From Inia geoffrensis (Eukaryota > Chordata > Mammalia > Artiodactyla > Iniidae): 64,000 nt of DNA. Each line of letters begins with the position of its first letter. Position 1 is the stretch's first letter. The translations under genes and the position numbers were made by a program. Of the stretch, positions 45,361 through 56,129 are shown in pieces. The DNA is taken from assembly GCA_036417435.1 (NCBI GenBank), contig CM070899.1, positions 149,434,237 through 149,498,236 of the forward strand, written 5' to 3'. The notes under the pieces are model-generated. The model had not been told where the DNA came from, searched no databases, and saw only the letters and a list, made by a program, of their open reading frames with translations.

Positions 45361-45559
45361 TATACGATGGTAGGGAGAATCACATTAATAAAATATCGCT
45401 GGGCTTCTGGGAAGGGAGGGTTAAGTGTGGATCGGGTCTGCCGTATCCATTACTGGTGCAGGAACAGTGCGGGAGGCTCTTGGATCTCAGTTTCTGTATT
45501 TCTAATTTCCTCTCCACATTCTTGCTGAGGCAATTAAATTTATATCATCTCTGTTTTCT

Positions 45560-45885
45560 CTCAATATCTCTCCCTCCCCTTAAGCAGGCTCTTAAAACAG
45601 ATTCATCTATTTTGCTAGACTTTTCAAGGAACAAACTTTTGGTTTTATTTATCCTTTCTAGTATACTTTCATTTTTATTTCATTAATCTCTGCTTTTATC
45701 TTTATTCTCATTGTCTTTGGGTTTATTCAGTTGTTCCTTTTCTAATTTCTTGAGATGATTACCTAATGCCACCCCTTTTGGGGGGAAGGGAGCTTTCTTC
45801 ATTAATAATGAAGGCATTTAAGGCTATAAGTTCTCCTCTGCAAACAGCTTTTGTCATGTTTGATAGATATTGGGACCTAGGCCCT
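45560..45885 (-). repeat. LINE-1 ORF2 internal fragment, antisense
   Basis: 'ttttcaaggaacaaactttt', 'ggttttatttatcctttcta', 'tttcattaatctctgctttt' and 'cttttctaatttcttgagat' match antisense L1 ORF2 between the endonuclease and reverse-transcriptase domains, followed by 'ggctataagttctcctctgc'. An isolated internal piece without a 3' end. Confidence 0.75.
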
Positions 45886-46084
45886 CTCCGCAGAAGGATT
45901 TCTGAACACAAGTAAAGTTCAGCTCAGGCCTTTAAAAAAGTGATGTCAAGTTTGAAATTAATGAGACCCATAGCTGGCGGGGTAACGCTTGACTGTTGTT
46001 ATCCTCAAAGCTCTTCTTCCTCTCCCCACCCACCAGGCCACCAGTGTCCAGGCCTGCACCCTCTCTCCTTGAGCTTGTGCACTC

Positions 46085-46690
46085 ACCACTAATGACCTCC
46101 CTGCCTTCCAGGTCTTTCTGTACCACAGGGCTTCTGTGATCTTCCTAATCCACAAATGCCATCTCATTGTCCCTCTGCCTCAAACCGCTCAGGAGCTTTC
46201 TCACTGCAGCATAGTTTTCAGCATGGCAGACACGAACCCACGTCTGGACCCCTGCCCCTCTCCAGCCTCGACCACCCTCCCTCCTCCACTCCAGCCACCC
46301 TAATTCTTCATCCTCCAGCAGAACCGCACCGTGTGTGCTTCCCAGTGTTCCCGGCTTGCTTTAGAACATCACCCCTTTGCTCTGCAGGGCACATCCCTGC
46401 ACCCGCTGTGCCCACCACACCTCTCCTGCCAACCGCTGCTGTGCAACCATTTCATCTGGACTTCAGAGCCACTGGCTTCAGGAAGCTTCCTTGGCAAAGA
46501 GCCTCTTGGCTCCCACAGCCACGCAGACATTGCTCCTCCCTTTCTCTTACCACATTGCATTCAAATCGCCTGTTTGCTTGCTTCTCCATCACTTTACTGT
46601 GGGCCAAAGACAACATTTTCTTTAACCTGGGTCCCCAGCCCCTCACTTAATGATTGCATTGAGGAATGTCTAGCAACTCCAGTATCCCAA
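46085..46690 (+). repeat. L2-like LINE fragment, sense
   Basis: The succession of C/T-rich motifs ('atgacctccctgccttccag', 'tttctcactgcagcatagtt', 'aggcacatccctgcacccg'-like spacing) follows L2 ORF2 3' sequence loosely. Overlapping frames of 164 and 149 codons on the plus strand are unlikely to be genes because they coincide with this repeat. Confidence 0.45.
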
Positions 46691-47189
46691 AGTGGACCCT
46701 TCATCAGGGTTCCCAGGGCTCTTATACCGTATGTTCCAGTGAGACAGCAGGTCCTGGTGGAGACCAGTCATCAGGACTGAGGCCACTGTCACCATCATCA
46801 GGGCAGGACCCCAAGAACCCAAGCCAGGGGAGCCAGGACAAGCCCTCTTCTCCTCCTCCTCTGTCTTGGCTCCAGCGCTTGTATTCTCGGAGCACTGCAG
46901 CCTCACCTGACTACCTCCCGCTTGCAAAGAGGGCCCCAGAGGAGAAGGGCAGAGGGCTAGGTAAGGTGGTATCCATGGGGCAGAAGATTCCATTTCACAC
47001 CAACTGGTCAACAGGTCAGGGAGACGCTCCCTCTCTGGCTTGTCTGGGAATCCACCTCAAGGGTACTCAGGTAGCTGCTGGCCCTTTAAACGGAGCCAGC
47101 TCCCACTGGGCACTCTTAAAGCTCACTTCATTCGTGAATTAAGTCCCTGACATCCCATATCTGTATGATCAATATGTTTGTTTATTAGC
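46691..47189. other. Unassigned non-coding DNA
   Basis: No gene or named repeat recognised; the 158-codon frame at 46666-47142 overlaps a 113-codon antisense frame and shows no domain or family signature. Confidence 0.4.
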
Positions 47190-47540
47190 AGCAGCTGCTG
47201 TGTTTTAGCAAAGGCGATGGGTCCCAGTGAGAGGGCCGCTCGGTAACCACAGAGCAGGGCCTGGGACAGGGAGAAGAAAGGCCTCCCGCTGGCCGATGGG
47301 ATCTGGGGCTGGATAGGATTTCATGGTAATGGTCCTTTAATTGAAATCACTGCTTCAGTAGACTGTTGGGTAGGGAGCTGTGCTGATGGCTCCTGGCTCG
47401 GCCCCCCTTCACGAGGTCCATTAACTGGTGGATGTGCTCCCAGCGCTGGGCTAGGGGAGCAGCGGCGGCACTGGGGGAGCCGAGGCTGCATTGGTCAGCA
47501 CAGCTGCTGTGGACCGCGTGGAGGGGAGTGGGACTTGGGG
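47190..47540. promoter_or_regulatory. Candidate regulatory element, E-box rich
   Basis: Unique sequence combining CAGCTG E-boxes ('agcagcagctgctgtgtttt', 'cagcacagctgctgtggacc') at both ends, an A/T-rich centre ('ggtcctttaattgaaatcac', 'gaggtccattaactggtgga') and moderate G/C. No repeat match. The layout is enhancer-like; role not shown. Confidence 0.25.
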
Positions 47541-48221
47541 CTTGGTTACTCTCAGGATGTCAGACCTGCTGACTTGACCACCCTGGCCTGTTCCCAAACC
47601 CGAGCTAGGCCGCTTGTCCCCACCCTGGGTTCATTTCCCCTCAGTGACTCAGGAACTTCATTCCTAGGCTGACTTATGTTTTTCCAGAAGAGGGGAAAGA
47701 CTCATCATTTTCCAGTTCTGATATCTGCTCTGTGTCAGTAATTCAGGATCTGCATCTCTTGTCTGTGTGTGGTGCTGGAGGGACAGGGAGCAATCCCTGA
47801 ATCACTAACTCATTCATTCATTCATGCATTTGGAAAACATGTAATAAGCAACTTCTATATGCCAAGAACCATGCTAGGTTCTGGGAACACAAAAATAAAA
47901 GAGTGCAATCTTGTCCTAGAGGGATTTAAAGTCTTATGGGGGTAAAAGCATGCAAACGTTGACAATACAAGAAATTAGGAGCTTTATTGGGAATATGTGT
48001 GAGATACAGTGGGAGCACAGGAGATGAAGACGAAACCTCCATAAGTCAGGACGATGGAGCCCAATTTGATCAAAGGGAACCTGTCCTAAGCTTTTAAATT
48101 AGTAAATTTCCAGGCACACAAGCCTCTTCCATTTCTTCCAGATCCTCCATCCCAGTCTGGACTGGCAGGTCTCCTCTACACCCTAGAATATGCACTGTGT
48201 ACCACAGCCTGGCAGGCTATG
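47541..48221. other. Unassigned DNA with L2-like fragment
   Basis: A CATT run and L2-like antisense sequence at 47810-48060 ('tctatatgccaagaaccatg', 'ctgggaacacaaaaataaaa'). Nothing else recognised. Confidence 0.45.
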
Positions 48222-48448
48222 CAGTGGTTCTCATCTGGGGGCAATTTGCCCCCCAAGGACATTTGGCAGTGTCTGGAGCATTTATGGTTGTCACAATGTG
48301 GGAGGCGGGTAATGGGGACAGGACCACTGTCATCTAGTGGGTAGAAGCCAGGGATGCTGCTAAACATCCTATAATGCACAGGACAGCGCCCACAACAAAA
48401 AAATTATCTGGTCCAACATGTCAACAATGTCAAGGTTAAGGAACCCTG
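48222..48448 (+). repeat. MER20-type hAT-Charlie transposon
   Basis: 'cagtggttctcatctggggg', 'acatttggcagtgtctggag', 'gggatgctgctaaacatcct', 'aatgcacaggacagcgccca' and 'caaggttaaggaaccctg'. Near full length with a short internal insertion at about 48300-48320. Confidence 0.88.
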
Positions 48449-50207
48449 GACAATGGTGATGTCTTCATATTTTATTCTGAGTGAGATGCAAACACAAGCA
48501 CCTTCACCATTTCTGCCTTAATTCAGAACCACCTTCCTTCATCCACCCATCATGTCTAATTCCAATGTGCGACCAACCCTTCCAAAGGATAATCTTGCTG
48601 CCTGTTCTACCATTTACTTTGTCACCTTGGCCTTTGGGGCGTGATGTTGGGTACCATTTTCTATGACAGGACCCTGGCTATTTCCAGTTCAACCCCCAAA
48701 TCCTCTAAACTTGGGGCTGCCCTCCTGAAACACGTTCCCACTGGGCTCATCGCATTTCCACAAATATGTATCCCGACTACCTCTGCTCCCATCCTTGGTC
48801 TCCTGCTTCCACCTTATATTCAGCTAGAAGTGTGGACACATCATTAAGACCACCACTCTCCAAGTCTCTCACCAGAATCCCGCCCTCCCTAAGGTCTCAT
48901 CCTTCAGGCCTACATCTCACTTGGGCACAAACACAGGTGGTCCTAGCACACTGAAAAAGGTTGGGTGAATAAGTGTCACCCCACATTTGCCAGCACCTGG
49001 CTCAGGGTATTGACCCAAGGATATGCCTGCACCCAAAAGTTTGGAGTCATTTCCAGTATCTTATTAAGGTGTCATGATGTCAAAGATGCTGAGAGATCCC
49101 ATCCTCCTGATTCCTTCTGTACAGGGTGCTCAGTAGAGAAACTTAAGTTATCAACTTACTGTCCACTAGCCAACTTCTAGGAGGTTATAGAAAATATCAA
49201 TTGTTGCACTTGAACTTTCTAAGCCTGAGATGACAAACAGCTGCCTCCAATAAATTGATGCTAGCTGCCTGGAGCAATGTGTTGTGAAGAATTCTGGGGA
49301 AGTGGGGCAGCGGGGACCAAGAAGCGTCCTTGGGGAGGGGGTATTTGGGGTTTTCAATCATTTCTGCCTACAGTCCTTTACATAATTCAGCTTTGATTCT
49401 ACAGCCTAACCCTTATTCCAAGTGGGCAGCTGGCCCTAAACTTCTCTTATTACAAAAATTCTGGAACCTTAACTCTTTGAGGCCAAGGTTCAGGAAGAAA
49501 GAGAGTCAAGATCAATGAGCAATATTTTCAAATACATAGAGTTGAGGGGAGTAGCAGCCCCTGTGCCAGATGTTTTCTATTCCTGCATCTAAAAAGGAAA
49601 TGAATTCTCATACATTCCTCATGCTATTTTATTAGTAGGACAGTGACTAGAGTTTATGATTAGTGCCTGGGCCTTCATGAGAGGCCCAAATGAGTACTGA
49701 GATGGATTATATGCTAAATGAAGTTGACAATGCATTCTTGAGGTTTTTCACCCGTGGATACGTGTACAAATTCTGTCTGGCGATATAATTGAAAAGTAAA
49801 ACCGTCTTCAATCTGCAAATTTCAATGACCCATTCACTGCAGAGGTGCCAAATCTGTGACGACTTTGTTTCCCTGAATGTCAATATGCACATACCTTAGA
49901 ATATCCCAATAATCAGGGATTTTGAAAGTCCCCTTTTGAAAGATTGAATCAACCACTTACCCAATGTTTGAATACACTCTCCAACATTTCTGCCAAGTTG
50001 CCCTAACTTTTGCCTGAACAGATCCACGGATGAGGACTTATAGCCTTCTGTCCAGTGCAGAGCCAGAAGCCCTGGCTGTTCCCTTAAAGGGAACAAAATC
50101 CATAGACCTATACTTTCCAACCTTCAGCCCCACTTCTCCTGCTTGAGGACCCTCAGAACAGTCCAGTCCTCTTTCGGACATTCCTTCAACCATCTTATGA
50201 TAGAATC
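48449..50207. other. Unassigned non-coding DNA
   Basis: No gene or complete repeat recognised. L2-like C/T-rich sequence may extend over 48520-48950. Confidence 0.35.
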
Positions 50208-50215
50208 CTGTAGAC

Positions 50216-50437
50216 CAGGGATCAGCAATCTACAAGCCCAGGGCCAAATCTGGCCCACCACCTGTTTTTATAAATAAAACTTTATTGAAACACAGTCACA
50301 CTTATTCATTTATGTATCGTCTATGGATGCTTTCACACTTCAACAGCAAAGCTGAGTAGTTGTGACAGAAACCATATGGCTTGAGAAGCCTAAAATATTT
50401 ACTATCTGGCTCTTTACAGAAAAATTTGCCACCCCTG
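50216..50437 (+). mobile_element. hAT-type DNA transposon with intact 8-bp duplication
   Basis: Element from CAGGGATCAGCAATC to the inverse 'aaatttgccacccctg', with terminal inverted repeats (CAGGG.. and ..CCCTG). The internal 'aataaaactttattgaaaca' and 'ctggctctttacagaaaaat' belong to an abundant mammalian hAT-Charlie family. The 8-bp duplication CTGTAGAC at 50208-50215 and 50438-50445 is perfect, as expected for hAT transposition. 222 bp, non-autonomous. Confidence 0.9.
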
Positions 50438-50445
50438 CTGTAGAC

Positions 50446-50759
50446 CATACCTTCTTCAGCACTGTGCTGAACCAACCAGCTCTTGCCAGTGACCACCATA
50501 GGGCATGGTTTTGAGGCTTTTCACCTTCACTGCCCTGATCACTCTCCTCTTAACAGCTCCCATTAATTTATGTTCATTTTTTAAAAGGTGATCCCAGAAC
50601 TGTGCTCCTGCAGGGGCTAGACAAGACTTGTCTCCTTGCTTTTTCTTACTAGTGAGCCCCTCTTTCTACAGGGGAAGATTGCACTGGCCTCCTCATGGTC
50701 AACTGTCACTGCTGATTTACAAGGTGTTCCCTGTTGACAACAAAATCACACCACAATTA
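50446..50759. other. Unassigned non-coding DNA
   Basis: No feature recognised. Confidence 0.35.
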
Positions 50760-50995
50760 CTAGCTAACATGTACTGAGCACTTGCTATAAGCCTGGCCAG
50801 TGGTAAGCATTTATTTTAGATCACGGCTTTGTTTCCATCCAACTACCCTGAAAGGAAGATCCTATCATTACCCCCATTTTAATAAATGAGGAAATGGTGG
50901 CCCAGAAAAGTAAATACCCTAGGTCAAACATTCACAAAGGACAAGACTAGATTTCAAACTCAGGTTCCACTGACTCCCAAACTCCTTATATGACA
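50760..50995 (-). repeat. MIR SINE, antisense
   Basis: 'actagctaacatgtactgag', 'cacttgctataagcctggcc', 'aaataaatgaggaaatggtg'-like core and 'ctcaggttccactgactccc' in antisense MIR order. Confidence 0.82.
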
Positions 50996-51498
50996 ACAGC
51001 TTTCCTCTTCCCAGGTGCTAGGACTTGGTTGGGTTATTAATTTAGCTATGGTCCCCAGTAAAGTAAACTTTGACTTGCACTTCACACTTTAGCTAATTTG
51101 CACTCATTCATTTAATCATTATTTATACAACAAAAGACCCATCGAGCAATGACATGTGCCAGACCTTGATCTAGGTGCTGGGATAATAGCAGTGAACAAA
51201 AGAGGCAAAAATCACTGCTTTGGTGGAGCTCACCTTCCAGTGGGGTAGGAGAGAGAGGAAGAGGCATAAATAAGAAAGAAATCAGAAGGTGGCAATGCTA
51301 TAAAACAAGACCAAAAGACAACCCTCAGAATGGGAGAAAATATTTGCAAATGAAGCAACTGACAAAGGATTAATCTCCAAAATTTATAAGCAGCACATAC
51401 AGCTCAATAACAAAAGAACAAACAACCCAATCCAAAAATGGGCAGAAGACCTAAACAGACATTTCTCCAAAGAAAATATACAGACTGCCAGCAAACAC

Positions 51499-52047
51499 AT
51501 GAAAGAATGCTCAACATCATTAATCATTAGAGAAATGCAAATCAAAACTACAATGAGATATCATCTCACACCAGTCAGAATGGCCATCATCAAAAAATCT
51601 AGAAACAATAAATGCTGGAGAGGGTGTGGACAAAAGGGAGCACCCTTGTACTGCTGGTGGGAATGTGAATTGGTACAGCCACTATGGAGAACAGTATGGA
51701 GGTTCCTTAAAAAACTACAAATAGAACTACCATATGACCCAGCAATCCCACTACTGGGCATATACCCTGAGAAAACCATAATTCAAAAAGAGTCATGTAC
51801 CAAAATGTTCATTGCAGTTCTATTTACAATAGCCTGGAGATGGAAGCAACCTAAGTGTCCATCATTGGATGAATGGATAAAGAAGATGTGGCACATATAT
51901 ACAATGGAATATTACTCAGCCATAAAAAGAAAAGAAATTGATCTATTTGTAATGAGGTGGATAGACCTAGAGTCTGTCATACAGAGTGAAGTAAGTCAGA
52001 AAGAGAAAGACAAATACCATATGCTAACACATATATATGGAATTTAA
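51499..52047 (+). pseudogene. LINE-1 ORF2 C-terminal remnant
   Basis: An open frame of 182 codons covering the C-terminal segment of L1 ORF2p, downstream of the reverse-transcriptase domain. Recognisable motifs include '[20 protein letters not shown]', the CWxC-type cysteine motif region '[18 protein letters not shown]', '[15 protein letters not shown]' and '[19 protein letters not shown]'. It lacks the endonuclease and reverse-transcriptase domains because the element is 5'-truncated, so it is not an active retrotransposon. The uninterrupted frame suggests a fairly recent insertion compared with other L1s here. Confidence 0.92.
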
Positions 52048-52264
52048 GAAAAAAAATGTCATGAAGGACCTTGGGGTAAGACAGGAATAAAGACACAGAC
52101 CTACTAGAGAATGGACTTGAGGATATGGGGAAGGGGAAGGGTAAACCGTGACAAAGCGAGAGAGTGGCATGGACATATATACACTACCAAACGAAAGGTA
52201 GATAGCTAGTGGGAAGCAGCCACATAGCACACGGGGATCAGCTGGGTGCTTTGTGACCGCCTGA

Positions 52265-52310
52265 AGGGGTGGGATAGGGAGGGTGGGATAGGGAGGGTGG
52301 GAGGGAGGGA
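52265..52310 (+). repeat. Duplicated G-rich tract in L1 3' UTR
   Basis: The unit GGGTGGGATAGGGA occurs twice in tandem before the usual GGGTGGGAGGGAGGG, giving nine or more runs of three or more G. The antisense L1 at 9295 has only one unit. Strong G-quadruplex potential. Confidence 0.85.
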
Positions 52311-52695
52311 GATGCAAGAGGGAAGAGATATGGGAACATATGTTTAACTGATTCACATTGTTATAAAGCAGAAACCAACACACCATTGTAAAGCAATTAT
52401 ACTCCAATAAAGATGTAAAAAAATAAAATAATAAAATAAACAAGGAAGTAATAGCTTGCTGGAGTGGGGCAGGGTCACAAAATAGGGTGAGCAGAACAGC
52501 CTTGCTGGGAAGCTAACCTGCAGGAGGTGAAGGACTGAGCCACATGGGCCCCTGGAGGAAGAGTCTTCCAAGCAGAGGAAGCACAAGATCGAGGACCCTA
52601 AGGCAGGAGCATGACCAGCAGGGTCAAAAGGTGGCCAAGAGACCAGCTGGCTGGAGCAGAAGGACCAAGGAGATAGTAGTAGGAGGTGAGGTAAG

Positions 52696-53100
52696 TGCAA
52701 CAGACTGAAGGTTTGTGTACTCCCTCACCCCCAAAATCCGTATGTTAACTCCTAATGGTATTTGGAGGTGGGGCACTTGGGAAGTGATTAGGAGCTCTTG
52801 CAAATGGATCTTCAGTCTCAACGCTCTCTCATCTGAGGGATTTCTGCTGCCTTCATGAACAGGATTAGTGCCCTTATAAAAGGGACCCCAGAGAGCTCCC
52901 TTGCCCCTTCCACCACATGAGGACATACTGAGAAGACGGCTGTCTACGAATCGGGAAGCAGGCCCTCACCAGATGCCAAATCTTCCAGCACCTTGATCTT
53001 GGACTTCCCAGCCTCCAGAAGTGTGAGAGAGACACTTCTGTTACTTATAAGCCACAGAGTGTATGGTATTTTGTTATAGCAGCATGAATGAACTAAGACA
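52696..53100 (+). repeat. MaLR (MLT1-type) solo LTR, sense
   Basis: 'tgcaacagactgaaggtttg', 'tttggaggtggggcacttgg', 'ggattagtgcccttataaaa', 'agctcccttgccccttccac', 'tcttggacttcccagcctcc' and the end 'gaatgaactaagaca'. Sits in an antisense L2; no clear 5-bp duplication. Confidence 0.9.
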
Positions 53101-53640
53101 ATGAGAGGGGTAACAAGGGATCAGACCCTACGGGGCTTGAGGCTTCAGTAAGGCTTTGGGGATGATGAAGGGAAGGCACTGGAGGGAATCTGAGCAAAGC
53201 AGGGGCATCATCTGACTTGTGCTTTAAATGGCTCCCTCCAGCTGCTGGGGTTAGAATGGACTTTAGGGGACAAGAGAGGAAGCAGGCACAGCAGTCAGGA
53301 CACTATTGAGATGATACAGAAGACAGATGATGGTGGTTTGGACCAAGGTCACCGTAGGAGACATGGGGGGAAGTGGCTGGGTATATTTTGAAGGCAGAGC
53401 CAACAAGAATTCCTCGTGGATAAAGGATGTGGTATGTGAGAGAAAGGGGAGGGTCAAGGATGTCACTAAGATTTCCGGCCTGAGCAACTAGAAAGATGGA
53501 GTTCCCTTCAACTGAGATGGAAGAAGACTGTGTGAGGGGCAGGTCTGGAAAGGACGATCGTGAGTTTAGTTGAGACACATGAAGTCTGAGATGCCTACGA
53601 GACTGAAGCTCAGAGAGGATCTTTATGTTCATTCCGCCCT

Positions 53641-53823
53641 TCATTCATCCACGGCTGTTTACTGAGTGCCTACTTCAGTTCAGCAAGTTGCAAAGGCATA
53701 AAAATGTTTCTGGGGAAAAAATATAATCTGGTACTCGTGTTTAGATCAATACTAAATGGCACGTCCTACTATCTTAGACTGTTAACAGCCATCGCTTCTC
53801 CATCCGCAGCACCAGCACACCCA

Positions 53824-53884
<61 letters not shown>

Positions 53885-54224
53885 CTCAAAAACCACAGAA
53901 GGATGGAGCCTCTGTAGAGGAAATGGGGGGGGAGAAGAGAAAGGGAAAAGACGGGGCAGACGCACCCTGGATGGAGGCAGAGAGCTCTCTCTCTGAGCTC
54001 ACTGTTTCCAACTTCCTGTGACAGTTCCTCCGGCTCCAGAAAACGTCCCACACCCCCTCAACTTCCTCCTCGTTCATATGGCCTGGCCACCTCTAACAGG
54101 ACTGGCCCAGCAGGCACCGCTGTCCGAGGAAGGTGTATGGCCTCCTTCTAGGACTGCATCAAGGGAAGATCCCCATGGTCTTAGATGACATCCTTTTTTT
54201 TTTTTCCTTTCTCTTTTTTTTTAT
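53641..54224. other. Unassigned DNA with (CA)n
   Basis: Apart from the (CA)n at 53827-53882 and a T-rich run at 54193-54225, nothing is recognised. Confidence 0.4.
53827..53882 (+). repeat. (CA)28 microsatellite
   Basis: About 28 perfect CA units. Likely length-polymorphic; the Thr-His and Val-Cys runs in the overlapping short open frames come from it. Confidence 0.97.
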
Positions 54225-54450
54225 TTTCCAGCTTAATTATGGCTTCTGACAGAGAGGGCTCAGCTGGTGCAGAAATCTGCACTCTGAACTCACTGGCACA
54301 AAGGTTCCAGCCAGACAGATCTGGGGAGACTTTTCTCTTGGACTCCGGCTGGGAGATATAGACTTTTTAATTAGAAGTTGTTATTAATGGGAAATGCTGC
54401 AAATTAAAACTAGGCCTCCTCCCTCTCCCTCCCTTCTTCCCCACTATATT
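54225..54450. promoter_or_regulatory. Candidate conserved non-coding element
   Basis: Unique sequence 'ttttccagcttaattatggc', 'actttttaattagaagttgt', 'tattaatgggaaatgctgca', 'aattaaaactaggcctcctc'. Several TTAATTA/TAATTAG homeodomain-like sites within 200 bp and no repeat match. Regulatory function is inference. Confidence 0.27.
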
Positions 54451-54849
54451 TATCTCTGATCTCAATTAGAAAGTTCAGGGACTCGCTGCTGAATAGAATT
54501 TGTGGAGATGAAAGTTGCTGGAGACACCGGGAGGAGGGTGAGGACGAGGAAGAGGAGGCTGGGGGTGGAAACGGGAGAGGGAGGGGCGGGGCCGAGACGG
54601 AACGGAGGGGTGGGGAGTCCTGGGGACCGCCTTCTGGCCCTCAGCTCCCACATAGGTCCTGGAACTGGCCCAGGAAAGTCCTCCTCGGCTTTTTCTGTCT
54701 CTAACACTGGTGACAAATGTCTCCACTCCTCTGCGAGGGAGTAACTAGTCACTGACACATGGATGAGACATCAGAGGTGCTACACTCTGAACAGGACTAG
54801 CTTTGGGAAGAGTGGGTAACACCTTCAGTTTGGTTTGATCTATGCATTT
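54451..54849. other. Purine-rich unique DNA
   Basis: A G/A-rich stretch at 54525-54625 with locally raised CpG gives overlapping Arg/Gly-rich frames on both strands (54502-54744 plus; 54462-54758 minus). No evidence of an exon. Confidence 0.4.
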
Positions 54850-55250
54850 TCAAATGGAAAAGGCTTTATTTTTCCCACTTGCAAAGATAATATATGCTTG
54901 TTATTTTAAAAACTCACATATTATAGATAAAAAGGCTACAGTAAAAATCATTTGAAATCCTACCATCTAAAAAGATCTATACTGTTAATGATTTTGGTGA
55001 ACATCCATGCTTACTATCCATCTCTGTCTCTCTTTCACAATTTTGTATCTTGGGGATCATTCTATATATATCAAATGTCCCGAGGCATGCTTTTTCCTCA
55101 GCAAAATATATTGTGAGGTATCTTTCTATAACAATCAACATAAATCCATGTCATAATTTTTAATGGCTACATGGCATTCCATTTGTGTGGGTGTATTATA
55201 ATGTATTTAACTTGGCTCATCTTGATGGTCATTTAGGATGTTTCCAGGGT
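54850..55250 (-). repeat. Old LINE-1 fragment, antisense
   Basis: 'tttttaatggctacatggca', 'ttccatttgtgtgggtgtat', 'gatggtcatttaggatgttt' and the upstream 'tcattctatatatatcaaat' match antisense old L1 sequence. Confidence 0.65.
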
Positions 55251-55720
55251 CCGTTCTTAAAATCAATGTGTGCCTTCCCTTTTCCAGAGCTGAGCTGGGA
55301 CTGGCCTGCATCACTCCCTCCATCCCTCACAACCTAGGACTTCCCAGGGTCCAACAGCCCCACCTATGGGCTGGAAGACCCCAGAGCAATAGCATTTCCT
55401 CAGCGACTTCTTTGCTGGGAGTTGGAAAGTCTAGTGTAGGGCTTCCAGCCCCAACATTCTGCCTGGTGACATAGAGCTGTGGAAAGCTGTATGGTCAGAG
55501 GATTTAGAACAACAAGCAAACCTCTCCTCGTGGGCTAAACCCTTGGGTGGACCTTCAGATGGACAACAGCCCAAGCTCAGCCCTCTCAATATGGTTTGCT
55601 ATTATTATGCTATGGAACCATGAGATGATATTTGGAAGCATGATTATGATAATTCCATTCCACCAAAGAGAGAGAGGAAGAGCGTTTGGAGCTGGCCAGC
55701 CTGGGAGCAAATCCCGATGA
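55251..55720. other. Unassigned non-coding DNA
   Basis: No gene or repeat recognised. Confidence 0.35.
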
Positions 55721-55724
55721 CCCC

Positions 55725-55920
55725 CCGCCCTAACTGTAGGACAGAGGTCAAGTGACTTGGCCTCTCTAAGTCTTACTTCCTTCATTGGAAAATGGCAGTA
55801 ATGATCCCTCCCTTGCAGGTTTGTTTGAGAATTAGAAATAATGTATTGAGGTGCTCACCACGTGGTCAGAGCAGTGGTAGCTTTAATTGTTATTATTATT
55901 AGCATTATTAAAAATAGCTA
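55725..55920 (+). repeat. MIR SINE, sense
   Basis: 'gtcaagtgacttggcctctc', 'ctaagtcttacttccttcat', 'aatgatccctcccttgcagg' and 'attgttattattattagcat' in sense MIR order; a CHR SINE lies at its 3' edge. Confidence 0.75.
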
Positions 55921-55925
55921 AATAG

Positions 55926-56129
55926 GGCTTCCCTGCTGGTGCAGTGGTTCAGAGTCTGCCTGCCAATGCAGGGGACACGGGTTCGTGCCCCGGTCCGGGA
56001 AGATCCCACATGCCGCAGAGCAGCTGGGCCTGTGAGCCATGGCCGCTGAGCCTGCGCGTCCGGAGCCTGTGCTCCGCAACGGGAGAGGCCATACAGTGAG
56101 AGGCCCACGTACCGCAAAAAAAAAAAAAG
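55926..56129 (+). mobile_element. Cetacean CHR-2-type SINE
   Basis: 'gggcttccctgctggtgcag' to 'gagaggcccacgtaccgc' and an A tail. Flanks show an imperfect duplication, AATAGCTAAATA before and AATAGCAAAT after. It carries a small deletion in the body ('gaggccatacagtgagaggc'). Confidence 0.9.

Larger units (their letters stand above)
51309..52443 (+). mobile_element. LINE-1 3' end, 5'-truncated
   Basis: Starts abruptly within ORF2 ('accaaaagacaaccctcaga'), covers the ORF2 C-terminal region, the 3' untranslated region with its G-rich tract, and an A-rich tail after 'ctccaataaagatgtaaaaa'. Possible duplication ATAAAACAAG / ATAAACAAG at about 51300-51309 and 52435-52443. Inserted in an antisense L2. 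The 3' untranslated region is of the cetartiodactyl type also seen antisense at 9295-9670. Confidence 0.93.
51110..53640 (-). repeat. Long L2 LINE, antisense, with two insertions
   Basis: Pieces 51110-51298, 52444-52695 and 53101-53640 form one antisense L2 copy of about 1 kb: 'ggtgctgggataatagcagt', 'gtggagctcaccttccagtg', 'ggaggaagagtcttccaagc', 'gacctaaggcaggagcatga'-like spacing, then the reverse-transcriptase C-terminal region. On the minus strand 53303-53644 translates to recognisable L2 reverse-transcriptase sequence (e.g. 'SISVEGNSIFLVAQAGNLSD'), continued in another frame over 53263-53487. Frameshifts and stops show long decay. A LINE-1 and an MLT1 LTR interrupt it. Confidence 0.85.

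Noticed and set aside
46156..47142. Overlapping 164-, 149- and 158-codon plus-strand frames
   Set aside because: Lie over L2-like C-rich sequence, in different frames, with opposing minus-strand frames; typical of L2 remnants and of unconstrained C/T-rich DNA.
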